Positions 8,012-14,386 of a DNA stretch of 14,386 bases are shown here, in pieces. Under the pieces are notes generated by a model. The model saw only the letters and a program-made list of their open reading frames with translations. It had not been told where the DNA came from and made no database searches. The DNA comes from Sodalis-like endosymbiont of Proechinophthirus fluctus. GTDB taxonomy: Bacteria; Pseudomonadota; Gammaproteobacteria; Enterobacterales; Enterobacteriaceae. The position numbers and the translations under genes are program-made. The stretch spans positions 37,933-52,318 of the forward strand of contig NZ_LECR01000022.1 in assembly GCF_001602625.1 (NCBI RefSeq). Direction: 5' to 3'. Within the stretch, counting starts at the first letter, position 1. Each line of letters begins with the position of its first letter.

Positions 8012-9190
8012 CTAAACGTAAGGATAGTAGGCATCTCTATGAAGATGCAAAGGACGAAGAGTTCACCCAGAAGGAATTCCTCATGATGTGTCACCAGGAC
8101 CATAGAGCGTTCGCCAATGCCACTGGACGGTTGCTGATGACCATCGATAACCTCGTGATGATCGACACTGCTCAAGAGGTCTCCTCCGCTCTCCCGCCTG
8201 TTTTTCAAATCATGTGATCGCCTGCTATCCAGCTTTTGAGGAGAGTTCTACGGCATGGAAGAGGCTATCTAGCAAATCGTTTCTTAATTTGAGGCATGTG
8301 CGGTCCAGGGGCTGAAAGTGGAAGAAGTAAATCCTATACTCGGTCCGGTCAGCGTCGGGAAGTCATCTCTGGCGGAGCGCCAGAAATCCATCATGTAGCT
8401 GGTTCCCATCTATATGTTCATCGCCAACAGCGAGAGTAGCCCGGTAAACAACTATCCCTTATGCCTGTTTAACCCAAGGGGAGGACGCGTATATTCTCGA
8501 GAGAATACGACATCCCCGGCGCTATCTCGGTACCATCATGTTGTCCTGAGACGCCCAAACGGCTGCAAGAGTTCGGTGGCGATATTACCCGCTTTAAATT
8601 CGTCAAGGTTTAGCCGTCGATTCTTGAGCAGATAACCATCTAGAAAACTGAACCAGGCGATAAAAATAACCAGGATATTTCCACGCTAGTAGGCAAAGTG
8701 GACATTCGTAAATTGATGACTACGCCCAGAACGATCCAGACGCCTACGGTTATTTCGGCACTCTATGCCGCGCTAACCAGGAAGTGATGGAATTTGTCAA
8801 GGTGTGTTCAAGGCGCTGCCTCACCGCTGACCGTCGCGCAAGAGGGCAATTACAACGGCACCTAAGACATCACCGCGACGCCGTTCAACGGCATCATCCT
8901 GGCGCACTCCAATGAATCGGAGTGGGTCCAGTTTTCCTCAACAACAAAAACAATGAAGCGTTCCTTGACCGCGTCTGCATCGTCAAAGTGCTCTACTCTA
9001 CTTACCTGCGGGTTTCACAGGAAATGAAAATTTACAGCAAGCTGCTCAGCAACAGCGAATTATCAGAATCGCTGTGCGCGCTGGGATACGCTGGAAACTC
9101 TGGCCAGATTCTCGATTCTGTCGAGGCTTGAAAGAGCCGAAAACTCTAACACTTAGGTAAAAAATGCGAGTGTACAACGAGGATATATGA
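8012..9190 (+). pseudogene. yeaG: PrkA-type serine kinase YeaG, decayed with C-terminal deletion
   Basis: YeaG is a 644-residue PrkA-family protein with an AAA-like domain and a kinase region, involved in nitrogen-starvation and stress adaptation. The start codon appears lost (CTA AAC GTA near 8012). YEDAKDEEFTQKEFL begins near 8039. Later blocks are LGPVSVGKSSLAER near 8340-8382, where the Walker A glycines (GPVGGGKSS in E. coli) are changed, PVNNYPLCLFNP near 8440-8478, FNGIILAHSNESEW near 8885-8926, NNKNNEAFLDRV near 8940-8978, and SILSRL near 9113-9130. MRVYNEDI then ends at TGA 9188-9190. Many frames and stops are involved. The final 240 or so residues, including the kinase-like part, are missing, so MRVY is followed almost at once by the yeaH start. 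Confidence 0.93.
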
Positions 9191-10456
9191 CCAATTTTAT
9201 TGGTCGACAACTTAACGGAAAAAACAAAAGCATGATCAACCGCTATCTAGCATTTCTTGCGCCGTTATAAGTCTCAAATTAAACAGTCGATTACTGGGGC
9301 TATTAATAAGCGTTCGATTACCGATATGGAAATCAGGGAACCGGTGTCTATTCCTAATACCGACATCAATGAACCCATCTTTCATAAGGGCTTGGGGGCA
9401 TGCCATCTGGTGCATCCCGGCAACGACCATTTTGTGCAAAATGGTCGCAGAACTGCCACCGTCCCACCGTCGGGAGGGTATAGGTGGCGATCACGGCAAT
9501 GCCAGCCAGGACGGTAAAAAGGGGAAGATGAATTTGTTTTTCAGATTTACAAGGATAAATATCTGGATCTATTGTTTGAAGATTTGGCGCTGCCCAACCT
9601 GCAAAAAAACTAGCATTAACAACTAAACAAGTATAAAAAAACACGGTTCTGGCTACACGTCAACCTGGGGTGTCGCCAGCCAACATTAGCGTGGTTTGCT
9701 CGCTGCAGAATCCGTTGGTCCGGCGAACTGCCATGACCGCCGGAAAGCGGTGTGCCATCCACCTGCTGGAAGCCGAGCTCGATAGGCTGGTCAATAGTGA
9801 ACTTGTGCAGTTGCTGGAGTAAGAAAATATCCAACGCGAAATTGCGGAATTGCGCCAGAAAATCGATCGGGTGTCGTTCATCGATACCTTCGATTTACGC
9901 TATAAAAACTTTGAGCGTCGCCCAGAACCGTCCAGCTAGGCGGTGATGTTCTGTTTTATAGATGTTTCCGGCTCGGTGGATAAGGTCACCAAGGATATGG
10001 CGAAACCTTTTTATATTTTTTCTGTATCTGCTCCTGAGTCGCACCTACAAAAACGTGGATGTGGTTTATATCCGGCACCATATACCCAGGCAAAAGAGGT
10101 AGATGAACATGAGTTTTTTATTTTCAGGAAACCGGCGGCACTATTGTCTCGAGAGCACTGAAGCTCATGGAAAAGGTCATCAAGGCGTGTTACGACTCGA
10201 ATCAATGGAATATTCTACGCTACTCAGGCGTAGAACGGCGACAACTGAGTGGACGACTCCCCTATACCATGATCTGTTGGCTAATCATCTGCTGCCGATG
10301 GTGTGATTACAGCTATTATATTGAAATCACCTGCCAGGAGCATCAGACGCTGTGGCGTGAACACGAAGATCTGCAGGCGCGATTCGATAACTTCACCATG
10401 CAGCACATATCTACGATCAGGAGGATATTTACCCTGTGTTCTGCGAATTGTTCTAA
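9187..10456 (+). pseudogene. yeaH: YeaH (DUF444, VWA-like), decayed but near full span
   Basis: YeaH is a 427-residue partner of YeaG with a von Willebrand A-like domain. The ATG at 9187 overlaps the last bases of the yeaG frame and reads MTNFIGRQLNGKNKS, matching the E. coli start after one substitution block. [19 protein letters not shown] follows near 9260 after a frameshift, then [11 protein letters not shown] near 9410-9440, ALPNL near 9590-9602, [11 protein letters not shown] near 9877-9911, DVSGSVDKVTKDMAK near 9961-10005 (MIDAS motif DxSGS kept), QAKEVDEHEFF near 10090-10120, EHQTLWREHEDLQ near 10340-10376, and VFCELF with TAA at 10454-10456. Several frameshifts and stops disrupt it. 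Unlike yeaG it keeps almost its full length, so small mutations dominate. Confidence 0.93.
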
Positions 10457-10752
10457 AAATAACTCAATTATAGCCGATAATGTTTCCCTAAACAGTTAGT
10501 CCGGGTCCGGTTAGACTAGCTGTTTATTCTTGTTGCATTTCACCGACATCTGACTAGAAAACCCTGCAGACAACGCCCATTACATGGCCTCCAGCAAATG
10601 CTTATCAGGCGATATTGCCAGGCGGACTCCCGTTCGCGACGTTCAATTCCTTGAGATTGTTTGAAAATAAACTGGCCGCTGGCGCTCTAGGCCAGCAACT
10701 GCCGATATTCAACCGTGACACCACGGGTTAAAAGCGCCAAAAATGACGATTT

Positions 10753-10785
10753 TTGAAGGTTCATTAGAATTTAATTCTATATAAT
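10753..10785 (+). promoter_or_regulatory. Promoter-like element with consensus -10
   Basis: A perfect TATAAT lies at 10780-10785 in an AT-rich stretch. TTGAAG at 10753-10758 resembles a -35 box, but the 21-base spacing is too long; TTCATT at 10760-10765 is the other choice and its 14-base spacing is short. About 55 bases downstream is a ribosome site and ATG. It could be a relict of a lost small gene or an upstream promoter for cvrA. Confidence 0.4.
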
Positions 10786-10830
10786 ACTGACTGTGGGCCC
10801 CACGCCGTACCGCTAAAAACCCCGTTATGC

Positions 10831-10852
10831 AGGAGCAAAAATGTATTTTTAG
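10831..10852 (+). other. Ribosome site with three-codon ORF
   Basis: AGGAG at 10831-10835 is spaced 5 bases from ATG at 10841, which reads Met-Tyr-Phe then TAG at 10850-10852. The signals look complete for translation, but the ORF is only three codons. It may be a small gene broken by an early stop or, less likely, a leader peptide. Neighbouring frames run for 20-30 lysine-rich codons that I do not recognise. Confidence 0.35.
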
Positions 10853-11173
10853 CCAGTTGTGACAAAAAATCGCTTAAATGCCTTAAAAGAGATAAATACA
10901 AAAAAACAACTTTTTTGTTGAGAATAAAAAGGGTAGTTTAATCGAGTACCGGCCAGGGGGATCTGCCGGACTAGGTTTCCCACCTCCCCCGCATCCTTCA
11001 CGGGCTCCGGACGGATGACACGCCGGACCAGTAAGGTAAACTTCCCTCCCCTTTTCAGGTTATGGTACCGACGCTTTCAGCCAGAAATTCATGGTATGCA
11101 TTTTGGATCACAACGCCTCTGCGGGGATAGGCAGAGACAGAGTATGAAATAAAAAATTAAAAGGAGACCGCGT

Positions 11174-12904
11174 TTGGACAGCAGCACCGTTATAAGTTTG
11201 TTTATTATCGGTTCGATATTGGTGGGTGGGAGTATCCTGCTTAGCTCCTTTTCTTCACGTCTTGGAATCCCTATTCTATTGATTTTTCTTGCCATTGGCA
11301 TGTTAGCGGGGATAGATGGTCTGGGCGGCATCGCGTTTGATAGCTATCCCCTAGCGTATCTTATCAGTAACCTGGCACTAGCGGTGATTCTGCTCGATGG
11401 CGGTATGCGTACCCGCGCCATCGCCTTTCGAGTTGCGCTCTGGCCGTCATTGTCTCTGGCGACGGTGGGGGTCATCATCACTGCTGGTTTGACCGGCCTG
11501 GCTGCGGCCTGGTTGTTTGGTCTGGATATGATTGAAGGCATGCTCATCGGCGCCATTGTCGGTTCCACCGACGCCGCAGCTGTGTTTTCACTTTTAGGCG
11601 ACAAAGGCTTAAACGAACGTGTTACTTCCACGCTTGAGATTGAATCAGGCAGTAATGATCCGATGGCGGTATTTTTGACTGTAACATTTATTAATATGAT
11701 TCAAAATGGGAAAACTCACCTTGATTGGCTGTTTTTAGTGCATCTTATCCGTGAATTCGGCCTGGGTGTCGTCATGGGCCTGGGAGGCGGCTGGCTTTTG
11801 CAGCAGGTGATCAACCGCATCTCGCTGGCCAATGGATTATATCCGCTGCTAGCGGTGAGCGGCGGCATTATGATTTTCGCTCTGACCACGGCGCTGGAAG
11901 GTAGCGGCATTCTGGCAGTCTATTTGTGCGGCTTTTTTTTAGGCAACAGGCCGATACGCAACCGATACGGTATTTTACAAACGTTTGACGGCATGGCTTG
12001 GCTCAGCCAAATCTTCATGTTTTTGGTATTGGGACTTTTAGTCACACCCAGCGACTTATGGATAATCTCCATTCCGGCGCTCCTCTTATCGCTATGGCTG
12101 ATGCTGGTAGCGCGTCCGCTGTCGATTTTTGTCGGTCTGCTACCGTTTCGCAACTACATCACCCGCGAGCGATTTTTTCTCTCCTGGGTCGGCCTACGCG
12201 GCGCGGTACCGATCATCTTGGCGGTATTTCCGATGATGGCGGGCCTGGATAACGCGCGACTCTATTTTAATGTGGCATTCTTTATCGTCCTTGTTTCCCT
12301 GCTGCTACAGGGCACTTCGCTGGGCTTCGCCGCACGCCTGGCAAAAGTAGTTGTGCCACCAACCGCGTCGCCCATTTCCCGCGTGGGGATGGATATCCAT
12401 CCGAAAAACCCCTGGGAGCAGTTTATCTATCAGTTGGGGGATAAAAACTGGTGCGTGGGGGCTGCACTGCGCGATCTGAAAATGCCTCGCCATACGCGCA
12501 TCGCCGCGTTATTTCGAGACAATGTACTGCTTCACCCTACCGTCAACACCCGGCTGCGCGAAGGGGATGTGCTTTGCGTCATTGGTCGTGAGCGCGATTT
12601 GCCGGCGTTGGGCAGGCTATTCAGCCAATCGCCACCCGTCGCGCTGAATCAGCGTTTTTTCGGGGATTTTATATTGGAAGCCACCGCTAGCTTGCGCGAT
12701 GTTTCTTCTATCTACGGCCTGGAATTTGCCGGCGAAGTAGATGGTGAGCTAATGCTCGGTCAGTTTGTCATGGCGTTACTGGGCGGGGGAGAGCCGGTGG
12801 TCGGTGATAATGTGGTGGCGGAAGGCGTCGTCTGGACTATCGCGGAAAAAGACGAGCACCAGGTCAGCAAAATTGGTATCAAGATTGCCGATGAAACGGC
12901 ATGA
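11174..12904 (+). CDS. cvrA: Cation/proton antiporter CvrA (NhaP2 type, CPA1)
   Basis: An inner membrane K+(Na+)/H+ antiporter of the CPA1 family, needed for volume and potassium control in E. coli and Vibrio. The 576 residues (E. coli 578) are open throughout. About a dozen membrane helices fill residues 5-390, with conserved [13 protein letters not shown] (Asp133) and [14 protein letters not shown] (Asp162), the ion-binding region of the family. Then come a cytoplasmic RCK_C/TrkA-C-like part (about 400-485, with [19 protein letters not shown]) and a CorC/HlyC-type transporter-associated domain (about 485-570). The start is TTG at 11174, placed 7 bases after AAGGAG (11161-11166) and giving [10 protein letters not shown], which aligns with the E. 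coli MDATTIISLF. A TTG start may lower expression. In E. coli cvrA is convergent with dadX; here a marR/exporter pair lies between them. Confidence 0.96.
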   Translation: MDSSTVISLFIIGSILVGGSILLSSFSSRLGIPILLIFLAIGMLAGIDGLGGIAFDSYPLAYLISNLALAVILLDGGMRTRAIAFRVALWPSLSLATVGVIITAGLTGLAAAWLFGLDMIEGMLIGAIVGSTDAAAVFSLLGDKGLNERVTSTLEIESGSNDPMAVFLTVTFINMIQNGKTHLDWLFLVHLIREFGLGVVMGLGGGWLLQQVINRISLANGLYPLLAVSGGIMIFALTTALEGSGILAVYLCGFFLGNRPIRNRYGILQTFDGMAWLSQIFMFLVLGLLVTPSDLWIISIPALLLSLWLMLVARPLSIFVGLLPFRNYITRERFFLSWVGLRGAVPIILAVFPMMAGLDNARLYFNVAFFIVLVSLLLQGTSLGFAARLAKVVVPPTASPISRVGMDIHPKNPWEQFIYQLGDKNWCVGAALRDLKMPRHTRIAALFRDNVLLHPTVNTRLREGDVLCVIGRERDLPALGRLFSQSPPVALNQRFFGDFILEATASLRDVSSIYGLEFAGEVDGELMLGQFVMALLGGGEPVVGDNVVAEGVVWTIAEKDEHQVSKIGIKIADETA

Positions 12905-13052
12905 ACTAAGAAAGGCCGCGCACGAAAGAAAGCCAAGCGCGAAGATCTCCGGCCTGGAGAAATAACTCCAGCGTTCATCGGAGCGTAAAAAACGCGAACG
13001 GTTAAACGTCTGTGGCCGGCGGCGCTGCCGTCCCCTCCCTGCTTCGCGCCGA

Positions 13053-13487
13053 TCAGGTCAGCGTTTCCGTCGCGCTATATACCTTCTCGAGCACCCGCAT
13101 GGCCACCTGCATATCCCGGGCATCGATATTCTCAAGGATCTTCTTACCCAGAGCATCCGCTTCCGCGCGCACTTTCTCATACAGCGCTTTCCCCTCATCA
13201 GTGACCAGCAGAAGCTTTTTACGCCTGTCGGCCGAGGTGGGGATGCGCAGCACTAGACCGATTTTGACTAAGCGGTCCACCATCGTCACCACCGTTGCAC
13301 CTTCAACGCCGAGTCGCTGCGCCAGTTCGCTTTGAGACAACGGTGATTCTGCGCCGACGATAGCCGCCACTGCCACCCAGCTCGCCTGACTCAGACCCAA
13401 ATATTTTAGTCGTCGGTCAATTGCCATGCGTAGCGCACGCGAGGTTAAATGCAATATTTTTGCAAAATTTTCATATTCAGTATTCAT
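13053..13487 (-). CDS. MarR-family winged-helix transcriptional regulator
   Basis: A 144-residue regulator expected to bind DNA as a dimer and to respond to small ligands. It is open from ATG at 13487 to TGA at 13053-13055. Helix 1 is a dimer arm (NFAKILHLTSRALRMAIDRR). The helix-turn-helix follows with LSQSELAQRLGVEGATVVTM and VDRLVKIGLV, and the wing carries the family hallmark SADRRKKLLLVTDEG. The rest is a C-terminal dimer helix. The frame could be extended 14 codons upstream (ATG at 13529), but MNTEYENF gives the usual family start; no strong ribosome site separates these choices. It is divergent from a dead Bcr/CflA exporter, the usual arrangement for a MarR repressor and its pump. It differs clearly from SlyA/RovA, so I give no symbol. 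It is the only intact half of this pair. Confidence 0.92.
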   Translation of the reverse strand: MNTEYENFAKILHLTSRALRMAIDRRLKYLGLSQASWVAVAAIVGAESPLSQSELAQRLGVEGATVVTMVDRLVKIGLVLRIPTSADRRKKLLLVTDEGKALYEKVRAEADALGKKILENIDARDMQVAMRVLEKVYSATETLT

Positions 13488-13598
13488 CAGCCGCATCAGG
13501 TAAAGACACAATATATCAAAAATTATCACACATTGATTAAGAAGACCAACGACTCACACGTTGTCGGAATAAAGAAATGATACATCACAAATCATTAA

Positions 13599-13630
13599 TA
13601 TAAATTAATTATAATTATAATTAATTTATA
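13599..13630. promoter_or_regulatory. 32-bp perfect AT palindrome, probable MarR operator
   Basis: The left half is TATAAATTAATTATAA (13599-13614), and the right half is its exact reverse complement (13615-13630). It lies 31 bases before the exporter start and 111 bases before the marR start. TATAAT occurs at 13610-13615, 13616-13621 and 13627-13632 on the plus strand, and by symmetry -10-like hexamers occur on the minus strand. MarR repressors bind palindromes over promoters in such divergent gaps, so an autoregulatory operator is plausible. Pure A/T composition makes some chance symmetry possible. Confidence 0.6.
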
Positions 13631-13661
13631 ATTTACCATATTTTCATGGAGTGGCATTTGA

Positions 13662-14255
13662 ATGCAAGGGTTTCTTTTCCTCTTAATTACTGCTGATATT
13701 ACTGGGTCCGCTAGGTATCGATCTTTATCTACCCGCTATCCCCATCATCATCTACAGCCTCTAGACCGATGCATCACTCATCCAGTCAACTATTACGCTC
13801 TTTATTGGCATTACAGTCCTCTAGCAACTTATTACTGAACCACTGGTAAACTATTTGAACTCCGCCCACTGACACCTATGGCAGGTGAGATCATTGGGTC
13901 GCTATCTTCCAGTATCGGACAAACGGTAGCATGGTTGACGCCCGAGTACCTGCACACGTTTCAGCCAAGGCCTGCTAAATATCCCGACCAGCAGTGAATA
14001 GGCGGATAAGGCCTAAAATGGCGTGCGCCAGCCGAAACCGGCTGGCAATGCTGCTGTTGTCGGAGTTATTCTCCGAAAGAGACGGGCATGGCGTCAGCAC
14101 TGAATGGTTTCGTGCAGATAGCTGGCACGGCTACGGTCAGCCTGTCAATGATGGCACTGCCGCTGGGGCTACGCCAGATACTGGTGATAGTGATTATTGT
14201 GGGCAATAATTTGCGTGTCAGGAGGCTTGCGCGCGCTACAGCACGCCGCAGTTGA
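13662..14255 (+). pseudogene. Bcr/CflA-type MFS drug exporter, decayed and internally deleted
   Basis: Members are inner membrane drug/H+ antiporters of about 400 residues with 12-14 helices. ATG at 13662, with GGAG at 13648-13651, starts MQGFLFLLITA. In another frame GPLGIDLYLPAIP follows, the helix-1 signature of Bcr/CflA, then TDASLIQSTITLFIGIT with two TAG stops. From about 14088 MASALNGFVQIAGTATVSLS and MMALPLGLR match the C-terminal helices, ending at TGA 14253-14255. The whole centre, some 200 residues, is missing or unrecognisable. The pump is dead, while its presumed regulator is open. Confidence 0.85.
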
Positions 14256-14295
14256 CCCATAACATTCGCCCGTCATCGTAAGTCCTCAGGGTGAT

Positions 14296-14386
14296 TTATC
14301 GGATCTGGACCGTCACTCTAGGCGCCAACGCGCTCATGAGTTCATAGCCCAGAGTATCAGAGGCGACGGCCACCTCATCGATTTTG
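14296..14386 (-). CDS. dadX: Alanine racemase (DadX/Alr type), C-terminal end
   Basis: The minus frame enters from the right edge and reads KIDEVAVASDTLGYELMSAL then APRVTVQIR, with TAA at 14296-14298. This is the C-terminus of PLP-dependent alanine racemases, which interconvert L- and D-alanine for peptidoglycan or catabolism. The motif D-E-V-A...GYEL(M)xxLxxRV is typical. Only 29 residues are visible, so intactness cannot be judged, and dadX versus alr cannot be told from this piece; dadX is chosen because it is convergent with cvrA in E. coli, as here apart from the inserted pair. Confidence 0.75.
   Translation of the reverse strand, partial: KIDEVAVASDTLGYELMSALAPRVTVQIR

Larger units (their letters stand above)
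10457..11173. other. Gene-free region between yeaH remnant and cvrA
   Basis: No recognisable protein, RNA gene or mobile element was found on either strand. Remains of ycgB/spoVR, which follows yeaH in some relatives, were looked for and not found. The middle is AT-rich (about 10740-10935), with a promoter-like site and a tiny ORF listed separately. The last part holds the cvrA leader. In E. coli yeaGH and cvrA are far apart, so a rearrangement or large deletion breakpoint must lie in or near this stretch. Confidence 0.6.

Noticed and set aside
12946..12960. TCTCC-GGCCT-GGAGA hairpin after cvrA as a terminator.
   Set aside because: The stem is only 5 bp and is followed by AATAAC without a T-run.
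14066..14260. A 64-codon minus-strand open frame opposite the exporter remnant.
   Set aside because: The plus strand in the same place carries clear MFS C-terminal helices, so the minus frame is a shadow.

Overview
The window is a strongly eroded enterobacterial chromosome segment. Gene content and order follow the Escherichia coli stretch xthA - nudG - ydjA - sppA - ansA - pncA - yeaC - msrB - gapA - yeaD - mipA - yeaG - yeaH, followed by cvrA and the end of a dadX-type alanine racemase. Most genes carry stops, frameshifts and internal deletions, while a few housekeeping genes are perfectly open. That mix points to a recently host-restricted gammaproteobacterial symbiont of the Sodalis type. 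This is an inference from layout and decay; no search was run.

Open genes: the 3' end of xthA (exonuclease III), sppA (signal peptide peptidase), gapA (glyceraldehyde-3-phosphate dehydrogenase, with promoter and terminator), cvrA/nhaP2 (cation/proton antiporter, TTG start), a MarR-family regulator, and the 3' end of a dadX/alr-like racemase at the right edge.

Pseudogenes: ydjA, ansA, pncA, yeaC, msrB, yeaD, mipA, yeaG, yeaH, a Bcr/CflA-type drug exporter, a probable nudG tail, and an unassigned scrap beside yeaC. Several have been welded together by deletions: ansA runs into pncA at a shared Asn-Phe/Asp-Phe stretch, the convergent yeaD and mipA are cut and joined tail to tail, and yeaG has lost about 240 codons before the yeaH start.

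Regulatory DNA has partly outlived the genes. A near-perfect sigma-54 -24/-12 element remains in front of dead yeaG. A 32-bp perfect palindrome containing -10-like elements on both strands lies between the intact marR gene and its dead divergent exporter. Between yeaH and cvrA about 700 bases hold no recognisable gene, but they do hold a promoter-like element with a Shine-Dalgarno site and a three-codon ORF. I found no insertion sequence, CRISPR array, tRNA or rRNA, and no convincing undescribed multi-gene system. The interest lies in the decay junctions and surviving control sites.
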